Of a DNA stretch of 61,550 nt, positions 28,501-36,061 are shown one piece after another; within the stretch, counting starts at the first letter, position 1, and every line of letters begins with the position of its first letter. The stretch is from Myxococcales bacterium (GTDB lineage: Bacteria > Myxococcota_A > Bradymonadia > UBA7976 > UBA1532). The stretch is from the NCBI GenBank assembly GCA_009692505.1, contig SHZC01000008.1:1-61550 (forward strand), read 5' to 3'. Below the pieces are notes generated by a model. The model saw only the letters and a program-made list of their open reading frames with translations, was not told where the DNA came from and did not search any database. Both the position numbers and the translations under genes were made by a program.

Positions 28501-29275
28501 GTCGACGCTCCCCTCGTCGCGGCCGTCGCGCCCCGTCGTCGGTCGCCTCGGTGCTGCGGCTGCTCCCACGCGGACACTCTTGACCCCTTGGGAGATGACC
28601 GGCCCGGCGAGCGCCCCCTCCGAGCGATTCGCGACCCGGCTCGAACGCCAGTCCTCCGCCGGAGCCTCCAGCGCGAACCTCGACCGCGCCGTCGTCATTT
28701 TCGAGCGCGCGACCGCCGCCACTTCGCCCAGCTTCAGCGATTCCGCTGCATCGCCCAGCTTCACCGATTCCGCCGCCTCGGCACGCTCCACGACTTCAAG
28801 GCGTTCCGTTCGGGCTCCGGGTCTTCACGAGCGGGGCCTCGCGGCGGTTCATGTCTCGCGGCCGACCCCAGCGGTCTCGGGGGCTGAAACCTCGACCTTC
28901 GGCGCGCAGTCCCCGACCCTCGTCGCTCCGACCGCCGCCGCCCGCCCGCTCCAAAGTGCCTCCCGCGGCGCGACGCTCTTCGGCGACCGGGGCCCGCGAG
29001 TCACGTTTAACCGCTCCGAGGTCCCGGGCCATCGGGTGATGGTCGAGACGTCGGCTCGGCGGGCCGCAGAGGTCGCACAACGCTCCACCCCTGGCGAGCG
29101 CCCCGAGCGCCAGGCGGAAACCAACGAAGAAGCCCGGCACCGCCAGGCGAGTGATCAAATTGACGGCAGCCTGAGCCCAGAGGACGTCGACGAGATCGCT
29201 CGCGAGGTCGTCGTGCTCCTCAAACGCGAGCTCGAGCTCGACGCCGACCGCATCGGCCAAGACGAGTGGGATTGA
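25553..29275 (+). CDS. Giant Arg/Pro/Ala-rich, mostly disordered eCIS protein (1,240 aa)
   Basis: The largest gene of the cluster. Only short ordered segments are visible: residues 1..100 (WASVAEFARRIRNRFSQ) and a C-terminal amphipathic helix (DVDEIAREVVVLLKRELEL). Between them lie about 1,100 residues of low complexity, rich in Arg, Pro, Ala, Ser and Thr, with hardly any Lys and, as far as I can read, no Cys. In-frame tandem repeats occur, e.g. TTRPDGE-type heptapeptides, TPASLAD decapeptides and six APASTRL-type heptapeptides. Many eCIS loci have a shorter protein in this slot with a similar C-terminal helix, so the middle may be a lineage-specific expansion. Tape measure, internal scaffold or cargo carrier are possible roles; none is shown by sequence. 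No clear ribosome-binding site; position in the operon supports it as real. Confidence 0.75.
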   Translation: MEPAADLPVSSLFSSTRSEGQGEVWASVAEFARRIRNRFSQPQRGELGGGRSLLERHAARWELPAHLEHGFEVFSGQGFEDWARTYDRREGYDASGFGDLGPFVTPVDPDARATGFAASELDQATRSPSRMSPSTLARKFRTRPAGVTTRPDGETTRPDGQTTRRALPQERWRQTKSGHLSAYPAVMGNVAPIAPQLLRFPDARAVATSPRIDERAAPTRVIVDARPGVVWGRARPALEGRTAAERLLHRLETGLLSVTPRRTADGGSQSVSGGLDQRGGESKETLRLSRSRPSERLGERLIEQADRTEQRLLFERPERAPAEVYDDAGFLADRALLQPAASRTPASLADETPTPASLADGPPAAVRAPGRPGSLGRDGRLDRAPSTPWWSSAGQAPPVREALVSRPDRSNAPRPWWSGGERGFSLATLSRETRILAGGDPRVLAGGALRAVAVPGRPSASRSAEVIPSQARPGMAAQRTTVLIPGRRAVLQASTTGAPGQVIPPVGPMRLAGPRLGPSLRPGGPATSTQARLFGSSPERTLVSHARGPVSHVWTVDAPDRGLVSRDRAPVSHGRPARPPDHPPASASTAQRLPRAEHPRTIPGRQTLAGRSTRSSSLETAASQRIAPLNPASSGLSWLTESAAALVVLPRRFEAAQIAPLDSLGEAAGPAHRVSSPRAAILPPLVGRRVAAPASTPRESLRGSAPRPAQIPLRQASVGPSSTPARLAASLVSNVALTPVAPRRLQGQAADPLGELNGTLATRSRAPASTRLAPASIRLAPASTRLAPAPTRLAPASIRLAPASTRLASAPMNLRFADRVPSWAAPTMALAGRSSPTSQTLVQLGQALHPVSTPLEAAASVSRARALDRVTARRPLVSAMPVQEALTPSALGMRVQPTGPQRQHLSGRPPLQAPTRAGRLSPVAEDPRQREVDLSLVRPSGLRFDGQEFGDAGPSSNWAEPFLATAITTTRRISAADTAIRPWSTLPSSRPSRPVVGRLGAAAAPTRTLLTPWEMTGPASAPSERFATRLERQSSAGASSANLDRAVVIFERATAATSPSFSDSAASPSFTDSAASARSTTSRRSVRAPGLHERGLAAVHVSRPTPAVSGAETSTFGAQSPTLVAPTAAARPLQSASRGATLFGDRGPRVTFNRSEVPGHRVMVETSARRAAEVAQRSTPGERPERQAETNEEARHRQASDQIDGSLSPEDVDEIAREVVVLLKRELELDADRIGQDEWD
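26581..26640 (+). repeat. 30-base tandem repeat (2 copies)
   Basis: Two near-identical 30-base units encode the decapeptide TPASLAD plus a variable triplet. They lie in the disordered part of the 1,240-residue eCIS protein. Confidence 0.85.
27848..27973 (+). repeat. 21-base tandem repeat (6 copies)
   Basis: Six consecutive 21-base units encode APASTRL or close variants (APASIRL, APAPTRL). They are in frame within the 1,240-residue eCIS protein. Differences among copies are one or two bases, implying recent expansion or homogenisation. Confidence 0.95.
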
Positions 29276-29279
29276 CGCC

Positions 29280-29906
29280 ATGAAAAAACTCACCCTGACG
29301 CCGCTTGAGGGGAAGAACGCCGGTGCCGTCATCGAAGCGTTGTTCAACCCCAAGGAATACACGATCAGCAAGAGCGTCCCGTGGAACCCTCACCCCACGG
29401 CCGGCCTCGACTCTCCGGAGAACCAGTTCACGACGGGGCAAGGCGAATCCTTGGCCCTCGAGCTCTTCTTCGACACCTACGAGAAGGGCGAGAGCGTCCA
29501 GCCCTACGTCATGTCCGTGCACAACCTCGGCATGATCGACGCGGAGCTGCATCGCCCGGCGCACATCTTCGTGAGCTGGGGCAGCCTCGCGTTTCGGGGC
29601 GTCGTCGAGTCGCTGACCCATCGGTACACGATGTTCCTCGAGGACGGCACCCCCGTCCGGGCGACCTGCACCGTGCAGTTCCGCGAGGCTCCGACCGCGA
29701 CCGAGCAGGCCGAGAAGATCAAGAAGCAGAGCCCTGACCATGCGAAGCTCCACGCCGTTCGTCGCGGAGAGACGCTGCAGACGATCGCCGCGCGAGAGTA
29801 CGACGATCCGGCCGAGTGGCGGCGCATCGCTGACGCCAACGGGATTGACGATCCGTTGCAGCTCGTGCCTGGGCGGCGGCTCATGATCCCGCCCATCCTG
29901 CGCTGA
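29280..29906 (+). CDS. eCIS tube-initiator/LysM protein (Afp7/CIS_tube-like)
   Basis: A 208-residue protein with an N-terminal CIS-tube-type domain (LTLTPLEGK, VIEALFNPKEYTISKSVPWN, GESLALELFFDTYEKGESV, HIFVSWGSLAFRGVVESL) and a C-terminal LysM domain (about 158..205: HAVRRGETLQTIAAREY, then GIDDPLQLVPGRRLMIPP). In Afp/PVC the counterpart links hub and tube at the baseplate; LysM domains bind glycan. The ATG at 29280 lies 4 bases after the stop of the giant gene. Confidence 0.93.
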   Translation: MKKLTLTPLEGKNAGAVIEALFNPKEYTISKSVPWNPHPTAGLDSPENQFTTGQGESLALELFFDTYEKGESVQPYVMSVHNLGMIDAELHRPAHIFVSWGSLAFRGVVESLTHRYTMFLEDGTPVRATCTVQFREAPTATEQAEKIKKQSPDHAKLHAVRRGETLQTIAAREYDDPAEWRRIADANGIDDPLQLVPGRRLMIPPILR

Positions 29907-30010
29907 TTGGGAGTCGATACCGTGGCCGACGAAACCTTCAGGTCTCTGTTTTTCTTTGGCCCGTGACGATCAAGCGCTGATTGGGAGTTGATACCGTGGC
30001 GGACGAAACT
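29900..30010 (+). repeat. Junction duplication A, offset 74 bases
   Basis: The sequence spanning stop, ribosome-binding site and first codons at 29900..29936 recurs at 29974..30010 with 34 of 37 bases identical. The second copy leads into the true hub gene; the first leads into a short ORF. Confidence 0.85.
29922..29966 (+). CDS. Short leader-like ORF before the hub gene (14 aa)
   Basis: GTG at 29922 with the same GGGAG ribosome-binding context as the hub gene encodes MADETFRSLFFFGP, sharing MADET with the hub protein. It ends 29 bases before the hub GTG. It arose from the 74-base-offset duplication. It could be a translated leader or a harmless relic. Confidence 0.4.
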   Translation: MADETFRSLFFFGP

Positions 30011-31099
30011 TGGGTCCCTCAATTTCTCGTGAAGATCGGCGGCGTCGAGCTGCCTGCCGATCTGGCCGCGCATCTTCAGAACGTGACCATCGACTTGCGT
30101 CGTCAGGCCCCGGCGAGCTGCGAGGCGCAGTTCAACAACCACGAGGGCACCTTCGATGGGCGGGCCGATCTCGGGCCGGGCACCAAGATCGAGGTCCACT
30201 TAGGCTACACAAAGAATCAGGCTCTGCCCCTCACGCGGGTCTTCGAGGGGGAGATCGTCGGCACCCAGGTGCGGGCGCAGGAGAACGGCCCGCGCAGCTA
30301 CTCCATCCGGGCGTTTGATGCCGCGCATAAGCTCACGCGCGGCCGAAATACCCGCACGTTCCTGAACCAAAAGTTCAGCGAGATCGTGCAGTCCGTCGGG
30401 CAGCAGGCCGGCCTGACCGTCGAGGCGCAGAGCACCAACTTCCAGCGCGAGTACGTGGTTCAAAACAACCAGACCGATCTGGACTTCGCTCGCGGGATCG
30501 CGACCTGGCTCGACTTCGACCTCTGCATCAACCACCTCGTCAACCCCAGCGCGCTCCTCTTCAAGCCGGCCAACGCCGCCGGCGACCCCGAGGTGACGGC
30601 GATCTACAACAACCCCAACCCGACGGCCGGCGAGGTCCCCCTGCGGCGCTTCGATGGGCGACAATCCCTGGCGCGCGTCGTCAGTGAGGTCGTGGTCCGG
30701 GGATGGGACCCACAGAAGAAGCAAGAGATCATCGGCCGGGCCTTGCAGGGCGCGATCGCCAGCACCATGGCCGGGCAGTCGAACGCGGCCCAAGAGGTCG
30801 TTCAGGCTTGGGGTGAGACCGACCGCCAGCTCGTCGATTACAAGGTCTTCTCCGTCGAAGAGGCCGAGGCCATCGCGACCGCCAAGATCAACGAGTACGC
30901 CCGCACCTTCATTCGCGCCGACGTTGAGGTCCAGGGGCATCCGAAGCTCCGCGCGGGCGGCATCGTCAAGCTCGGCAGCGTCGGTGAGCGCTTCGACGGC
31001 CACTACCTCGTCGAGCAGGTCACGCACGTCTTCACGTCGGCTGTCGGCCCCCGAAGTGGGTATACGACCCGTTTTGTCGGCGAGCGATGCGGCTGGTGA
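29996..31099 (+). CDS. Baseplate hub protein (phage late control D/gp27-like)
   Basis: A 367-residue protein of the gpD/VgrG-N family: VTIDLRRQAPASCEAQFNN, VFEGEIVGTQVRAQENG, YSIRAFDAAHKLTRGRNTRTF, REYVVQNNQTDLDFARGIAT, and a C-terminal GHYLVEQVTHVFT. In Afp8/Pvc8 and VgrG this hub is fused to a gp5-type OB domain and beta-helix spike; here the protein ends after the hub, so the spike must be separate or missing. The GTG at 29996 has GGGAG nearby. A TTG at 29981 is the upstream alternative. Confidence 0.9.
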   Translation: MADETWVPQFLVKIGGVELPADLAAHLQNVTIDLRRQAPASCEAQFNNHEGTFDGRADLGPGTKIEVHLGYTKNQALPLTRVFEGEIVGTQVRAQENGPRSYSIRAFDAAHKLTRGRNTRTFLNQKFSEIVQSVGQQAGLTVEAQSTNFQREYVVQNNQTDLDFARGIATWLDFDLCINHLVNPSALLFKPANAAGDPEVTAIYNNPNPTAGEVPLRRFDGRQSLARVVSEVVVRGWDPQKKQEIIGRALQGAIASTMAGQSNAAQEVVQAWGETDRQLVDYKVFSVEEAEAIATAKINEYARTFIRADVEVQGHPKLRAGGIVKLGSVGERFDGHYLVEQVTHVFTSAVGPRSGYTTRFVGERCGW

Positions 31100-31156
31100 A
31101 CCGGCGTCGTCGGTGTGTTATCCTCCGCGCCCTTTCCTTGAGACCTAGACGCAGTG

Positions 31157-31693
31157 ATGGACGAATCGCGCCTCATTGATTGGTACGACGTCGCCGAGCA
31201 GGTCGCGAATGGTCGAGTGACCGGCCACGCCTGTCCGGAGTGCGGCGCGTCTCCGCTCGCGTGTCAGACCGAAGGTGGCGTGGTGCGGCTGCGGTGCCCG
31301 GGCTGCGGACAGGGTATCGAGGGGCGTCTAGGCAGCGGTCGAGATGACGCGCTGTATGCCGAAGAGGCCGCGCGGAGGGCCGCCAAAGCGCCCCAAACCG
31401 GACCCGCCACGAGCATCACGGAGGTTCAGGCTCCGCGCCTCGCGCCTGCTCCCGTCGCCGCGCCGACCCCCCAAAGGTCCGACTGGCAGTGGAAGCTCCC
31501 GTCCACCCGCAGCGGCGACCTCGACGGACTCGCCTTGTGGTCGGGCGTGGTCGAGGCGGTGCACAATGGCCGTCTGACCGGCCTGCGCTGCCCCTATTGC
31601 AGCGAGCCTCTCAGCGAACTCCAGGCCGAGGCCCCTTATGTGCGCGTGCGCTGCACCGTCTGCGGTGAGGGCTTCGAAGGCAAAGTCGAGTGA
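31157..31693 (+). CDS. Double zinc-ribbon protein in the eCIS spike/tip slot
   Basis: A 178-residue protein made of two related modules. Module 1 (about 5..60) has VANGRVTGHACPECG and RLRCPGCGQGIEG; module 2 (about 122..178) has VHNGRLTGLRCPYCSEPL and RVRCTVCGEGFEGKVE. Each has two CxxC pairs, enough for one zinc. A Pro/Ala linker joins them. The position between hub and gp25 is where eCIS clusters usually encode the spike or PAAR tip. I do not recognise a family. ATG 31157 is taken; GTG 31154 is equally possible. An extended -10-like TGTTATCCT lies upstream (31116..31124). The end overlaps gp25 by GTGA. Confidence 0.8.
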   Translation: MDESRLIDWYDVAEQVANGRVTGHACPECGASPLACQTEGGVVRLRCPGCGQGIEGRLGSGRDDALYAEEAARRAAKAPQTGPATSITEVQAPRLAPAPVAAPTPQRSDWQWKLPSTRSGDLDGLALWSGVVEAVHNGRLTGLRCPYCSEPLSELQAEAPYVRVRCTVCGEGFEGKVE

Positions 31694-32091
31694 ACAAGAG
31701 CTTTCTTGGACGTGGCCTTAAGTTTCCTCTCAGCGTCGACAGCGCCGGTGGCCTCGCGACCTCCGCCCACGAGGAGAACATCGAGGAGTCCATCCGCATC
31801 GTCCTGGGGACCGCGGTCGGCGAGCGGCTGTATCGACCGGACTTCGGCTGCCGCATTCACGACATGATCTTCGCGCCGAACAACGCCCACACTCGCAACC
31901 TCGTGGCGTTCTACTCCGAGGAGGCGCTTCGAAAGTGGGAGCCCCGAGTGAAAGAGATCAAGTGCGTTTGCTCTTCAGATCCGGATCAAGAAAGCACGCT
32001 GCGGCTCGAGATTCGTTACATCGTGCGGGCCACGAACTCGCACTACAACCTCGTCTACCCCTTCTTCTTGCGCCGTGAGGACGAAGCATGA
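31690..32091 (+). CDS. gp25-like baseplate wedge protein
   Basis: A 133-residue GPW/gp25 family protein: FLGRGLKFPLSVDSAGGLA, NIEESIRIVLGTAVGERLYR, then RPDFGCRIHDMIFAPNN, the family core. gp25 starts sheath assembly at the baseplate in T4, type VI systems and eCIS. The GTG at 31690 overlaps the upstream stop. Its last residues (RREDEA) are repeated at the end of the leader ORF that follows because of duplication B. Confidence 0.95.
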   Translation: MNKSFLGRGLKFPLSVDSAGGLATSAHEENIEESIRIVLGTAVGERLYRPDFGCRIHDMIFAPNNAHTRNLVAFYSEEALRKWEPRVKEIKCVCSSDPDQESTLRLEIRYIVRATNSHYNLVYPFFLRREDEA

Positions 32092-32209
32092 TCCCGGTCC
32101 CGAATCTGGATGATCGAACCCAGGCAGAGATCGTCTTTTCAAGGCGGCGTGAGGACGAAGCATGATCCCCGTCCCGAATCTGGATGACCGAACCCAGAAA
32201 GAGATCGTC
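32071..32209 (+). repeat. Junction duplication B, offset 74 bases
   Basis: Positions 32071..32135 recur at 32145..32209 with 60 of 65 bases identical. The unit includes the last codons of gp25 and the first 16 codons of the baseplate gene. The offset of 74 bases equals that of duplication A. Confidence 0.92.
32088..32165 (+). CDS. Leader ORF (25 aa) overlapping the baseplate gene start
   Basis: ATG at 32088 encodes MIPVPNLDDRTQAEIV, nearly identical to the baseplate N-terminus, then a tail ending RREDEA like gp25. Its TGA overlaps the true ATG at 32162 (ATGA), so translation of the leader could be coupled to the baseplate gene. It also overlaps the gp25 stop by ATGA. Confidence 0.5.
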   Translation: MIPVPNLDDRTQAEIVFSRRREDEA

Positions 32210-35173
32210 GAAGAGGCGAAGCGGCTCATCCCGCAGTACTGCCCGGATTGGACGAACTTCAACCCGACGGATCCCGGCATCACCCTCGTTGAGCTGTTCG
32301 CGTGGATGACCGAGATGGTCGTCTACCGGCTCAATAAGGTCACCGATCGCAACTACATCGCGTTCCTGAACCTCATGGGTGTGCGGCTCCAGGCCCCACA
32401 GCCGGCCCGGACCCTCCTGCAGTTCCGCCTCGTCGAGAAGGCCCCGCCGACGCTCGTGGCCGCAGGCACCCCCATCTCGACGGTGGCTACGGGCAAAGAC
32501 GAGCCCATCATCTTCGAGACCGCCGAGGACCTGCTCGTCACCGACAATAAGCTCGTCCGTTGCTATACGCAGATCAGCGACGAGTACTCCGATCGGACGC
32601 CGAACATCGAAGGCCGAAGGGGTGAGGGCTTCGAGGTCTTCGGCGGCATCAGCCATATCGAGCGGGCCTTGTATCTGGGCGATCCCCGCTTCGAGCGCGT
32701 GGGTGAGGACTCGATCCTCGTCGTCCGCATCGCCTCTGCGGCGCAACGGGAGATGGTCGATCTGCTGGCGTGGGAGTACTGGAACGGACGCCGCTGGCGT
32801 GAGCTTGTGCGTTCGATGACCGAGGTCGAGGACGGCGCGGTGGCCTTCGAGGGCGTCGACAAGATTGAGCCCCTCGAGATCAACGGCGTGACCCTGCCTT
32901 TTGTGCGGGGCCGGCTCATCGAGTCGCCGAAGGATGTGCACGAGACCTTGGTCGACACGGTCGTCGCCCGGGTCGAGGTGCTCGGCGAAGGCATCCCCCC
33001 GAGCTTGTGTTTTACGAACGTCGACAGCGGGGTCTACTACACCCGCGACCTGTCCTCGACATGGGAGCCCTTCAGCAAGGAGCCGCGACCCAACTACGCC
33101 GTGTACATCCTGCCCCCGGCCCTGCCCTCCCAAGCCGGCACCATCATCCGTATGGAGGTGCAGCTCGCCGAGACGCGCATCAAGGATCCCCCGCAGCCGA
33201 GCGAGGATCTCGTCATCGTCTGGGAGTACTGGAACAATAAGCGGTGGACGACCCTGGGCCGCTCGACGCCAGAAGGCTCGACGAGCTCAGCCGACGTAGA
33301 CTTCATCGACGCCACGGAGGCCTTCACGGGAAGCGGTGAGATCCGCTTCCGTCTACCCAGAGGCGGCCTCTGCGACGTCGAGGTTCAAGGCGAGACCGGG
33401 CCTTGGATCCGGGCCCGCATCGACGGCGGCGACTATGGTGTTCCGGGTCAATACGAGCTCGACGGTGTCAAGTGGATCTGGCGTGACGAGCGGCCCCTGC
33501 GGCCGCCTTTTGTGCGGGGCTTGACCTTCCGGTTCTCGGAGGAGGACCACCCGGTCTCCAACGTGTTCACCTACAACGACTTCGCCTACTTCGACCACTC
33601 GGTCACCGCGAAGACCCCCCTAAAGACGTTCCAGGCCTTCGAGCCGTCCACTGAGGACAGCCCGGCTTTGTACCTGGCCTTCGAACGGGCGTTCCCCAAC
33701 GCGCCGACCCGGCTGTACTTTCACATGGCCGAGAAGACCTCCGCCGAGGGGGATCGCCAGGACCGCCGTCACGTCGAGCACCTCCGCGACTACTATGCCG
33801 ATCGGGATCGCGCGCTCCTCTCCGAGCAGCGGGTGGTCTGGGAGTACTGGAACGGGCGCGACTGGTCTGACCTGGCCCCAGACGACGGGACGCGGGCGTT
33901 CACGGAGAGCGGCTTCCTCAACTTCCTGGGCCCGGCGGACTGGAAGCCGAGCAAGCGATTTGGAGAGGCTCTGCATTGGATGCGCGCCCGGCTGGAGATG
34001 GGCGGCTATCACCAGATGCCGCGCATCCAGCACATCGTGCTCAACGCGGTCACGGCCCTGAATCACACGACGATCCGAAATGAGGTCGTCGGGCGCTCCG
34101 ACGGCACGCCCAATCAGGTGTTTCGCTTCTCCCAGGGCCCGGTCCTCGAGGGCCAGCGTATCCAGGCGGTCGAGCGCGAGGCCCCGGACGGTGACGAGAA
34201 GCGCCACCTTCTTGAGACCACCGGCGTCGACGCCATCCTGCCTGCCGGAAAAAACGGCTTCGCCATTCGGTGGACCGAGGTCGAGAGCTTCTTCGAGTCC
34301 GGGCCGCGGAGCCGCCACTACATCATCGATCGCGTCAAAGGTGAGCTGCGCTTCGGGGACGGTCGGCTTGGGTTCATTCCTCCGGCGGGCGCGGCAAACA
34401 TCATCGCGGAGATGTATCGCGTGGGCGGCGGCGGGCGCGGCAACGTCACGGCCGGGGCCATCAGCGCGCTGCGGCGCACCATCGCGCACGTTGAAGGCGT
34501 CTCCAATCCATACCCGGCTGGCGGCGGCAGCGATCAGGAGTCGGTCGAAGACGCCAAGATCCGCGGACCCCACCTGATCAAGAGCCGAAATCGCGCGGTC
34601 ACGGCCGAGGATTACGAGTGGCTCACGCTGCACGCCAGCAATGGGATCGCCCGCGCGAAGTGCCTGTCGACCATCGGCCGCGAGGGCGAGATCGACGTCG
34701 TCATCGTCCCCAAACACGACGACCGCAACCTCGATCTCGACCTTAAGCTGACGCCCTCCACCGAACTCCTCCGGCGCGTCAAACACTTCCTCGAGGACAA
34801 GCGCCTCGTGACGACGATCATCCACGTCGTGCCCCCGAAATACGTCGAGGTCAGCTTGCAGGTGGAGATCATCCGCAAGACCACCGGCTCCTTCGACCGC
34901 TTGAAAGAGGCTGTCGAGAAGCGACTTCGCACCTTCCTTCATCCGCTGATCGGCGGGCGAAACGGAGATGGCTGGCCCTTTGGTCGCAACGTCCTGAAGC
35001 TCGACCTCTACCACGTGATCGAAGACATCGAGGGCGTCGATGTCGTGCACCGCATTCGGCTGAGGGACGAGGATCGCAAAGAGGAGGTCGAGCAGATCAA
35101 GGTCGCCGCCGACCAGCTCGTCTTCGTCGTGGACGTGGCCGTCATCGAGAAGGCCCGCGAGCAGTTCTACTGA
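32162..35173 (+). CDS. Putative baseplate assembly protein (gp6/J-like, Afp11-type)
   Basis: A 1,003-residue wedge protein. The N-terminus (IPQYCPDWTNFNPTDPGITL, then VELFAWMTEMVVYRLN) is the signature of the large 'putative baseplate assembly protein' family. Three WEYWN motifs (about residues 202, 357 and 560) mark repeated beta-rich domains. The C-terminal third carries the J-like core (HYIIDRVKGELRFGDGRLG, SRNRAVTAEDYEWL, DVVIVPKHD, KYVEVSLQVEI). The first two overlapping leader codons come from duplication B; ATG 32162 is taken because it continues into the conserved body. gpI follows after 1 base. Confidence 0.93.
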   Translation: MIPVPNLDDRTQKEIVEEAKRLIPQYCPDWTNFNPTDPGITLVELFAWMTEMVVYRLNKVTDRNYIAFLNLMGVRLQAPQPARTLLQFRLVEKAPPTLVAAGTPISTVATGKDEPIIFETAEDLLVTDNKLVRCYTQISDEYSDRTPNIEGRRGEGFEVFGGISHIERALYLGDPRFERVGEDSILVVRIASAAQREMVDLLAWEYWNGRRWRELVRSMTEVEDGAVAFEGVDKIEPLEINGVTLPFVRGRLIESPKDVHETLVDTVVARVEVLGEGIPPSLCFTNVDSGVYYTRDLSSTWEPFSKEPRPNYAVYILPPALPSQAGTIIRMEVQLAETRIKDPPQPSEDLVIVWEYWNNKRWTTLGRSTPEGSTSSADVDFIDATEAFTGSGEIRFRLPRGGLCDVEVQGETGPWIRARIDGGDYGVPGQYELDGVKWIWRDERPLRPPFVRGLTFRFSEEDHPVSNVFTYNDFAYFDHSVTAKTPLKTFQAFEPSTEDSPALYLAFERAFPNAPTRLYFHMAEKTSAEGDRQDRRHVEHLRDYYADRDRALLSEQRVVWEYWNGRDWSDLAPDDGTRAFTESGFLNFLGPADWKPSKRFGEALHWMRARLEMGGYHQMPRIQHIVLNAVTALNHTTIRNEVVGRSDGTPNQVFRFSQGPVLEGQRIQAVEREAPDGDEKRHLLETTGVDAILPAGKNGFAIRWTEVESFFESGPRSRHYIIDRVKGELRFGDGRLGFIPPAGAANIIAEMYRVGGGGRGNVTAGAISALRRTIAHVEGVSNPYPAGGGSDQESVEDAKIRGPHLIKSRNRAVTAEDYEWLTLHASNGIARAKCLSTIGREGEIDVVIVPKHDDRNLDLDLKLTPSTELLRRVKHFLEDKRLVTTIIHVVPPKYVEVSLQVEIIRKTTGSFDRLKEAVEKRLRTFLHPLIGGRNGDGWPFGRNVLKLDLYHVIEDIEGVDVVHRIRLRDEDRKEEVEQIKVAADQLVFVVDVAVIEKAREQFY

Positions 35174-35174
35174 G

Positions 35175-36059
35175 ATGACCACGCCTCGCCAAATCGTGCG
35201 GCGGACCGTGAGGATGCCCGAGATCGTCGGGACGAGCCTCGTCAACGCGCGCCTCATGCTGCGGAACGCCGGCTTCGATCCGGAGCTCCTGCGGGTGCGT
35301 TATCGCGAGGAGTACCGGCCGCGCGACGAGGTCACCGCCCAATCCCCCACGGCGGGCACGCTCGTCGCCGTCGACGATGCCGTCGATCTGACGGTCTCGC
35401 GGCAGAGCCTCGTGCATCACCTGCCCCAGATCTTCCAGAAGGCCGACCGCGACGGGGGGCACTTCCTCCGGGAGTTCTTGTGGATCTTCGACCACATCTA
35501 CGCGGACATCCAGCGCAAGCTCGACCGGGTCCACACCTACTTCGACCCCTTGGAGTCGCCGCCGGAGTTCCTGGACTGGCTGGCGAGCTGGGTGGCCTTG
35601 ACGCTCGACCAAGGCTGGCCCGAGGACAAGAAGCGCAAGCTCATCCGGAGCGCCATCGAGATCTACGGCGCGCGGGGCACGGTGCGGGGGCTCAAGCTCT
35701 TCTTGTCGATCTTCACGGACGTCGAGCCCCGCCTCATCGAGAACCGATTTCCCTATCGCGGTTTTCGCATCGGGCAGGTGCGCATCGGCCTCGACTCAGT
35801 GGTCATGCCCCCGGTCAACCTCGCGCACAGCTTCATCGTCGAGCTGCCCGCGCAGTACACCGACGTGACCAATGAGAACATCCTCAAGATTCACGACATC
35901 ATTCGGCTGGAGAAGCCGGTCCACACGACGTACGTCCTCACCTTCGCGGCCAAGCCCAGCGACGACTCGCTCCAGGCGTTCGTTATTGGCATGGGTCGAG
36001 TCGGTGATGTGGGCGTGATTGCCGGCGAGCGGTACGCGCCGCCCCCCGAAACGGAGTGA
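35175..36059 (+). CDS. Tail protein I (gpI)-like baseplate protein with N-terminal PASTA domain
   Basis: A 294-residue fusion. Residues about 10..75 match a PASTA domain: MPEIVGTSLVNARLMLRNAG, EVTAQSPTAGTLV, DAVDLTVS. Residues about 80..260 match phage tail protein I: HHLPQIFQKADRDGGHFLRE, FDPLESPPEFLDWLASWVAL, RSAIEIYGARGTVRGLKLFL. PASTA domains are known from penicillin-binding proteins and Ser/Thr kinases, where they bind muropeptides or cell-wall precursors. In Afp12-type proteins I know of no PASTA. The end overlaps the next gene. The junction lies inside one uninterrupted frame. Confidence 0.88.
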   Translation: MTTPRQIVRRTVRMPEIVGTSLVNARLMLRNAGFDPELLRVRYREEYRPRDEVTAQSPTAGTLVAVDDAVDLTVSRQSLVHHLPQIFQKADRDGGHFLREFLWIFDHIYADIQRKLDRVHTYFDPLESPPEFLDWLASWVALTLDQGWPEDKKRKLIRSAIEIYGARGTVRGLKLFLSIFTDVEPRLIENRFPYRGFRIGQVRIGLDSVVMPPVNLAHSFIVELPAQYTDVTNENILKIHDIIRLEKPVHTTYVLTFAAKPSDDSLQAFVIGMGRVGDVGVIAGERYAPPPETE

Positions 36060-36061
36060 AC

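Noticed and set aside
25553..29275. The 1,240-codon ORF as a spurious high-GC frame
   Set aside because: It fills the gap between tube 2 and the LysM gene exactly, no better frame exists there, and its C-terminal helix fits proteins in the same slot of other clusters; kept with reduced confidence.
33620..35257. Minus-strand open frame of 545 codons
   Set aside because: Antisense shadow of the baseplate gene.
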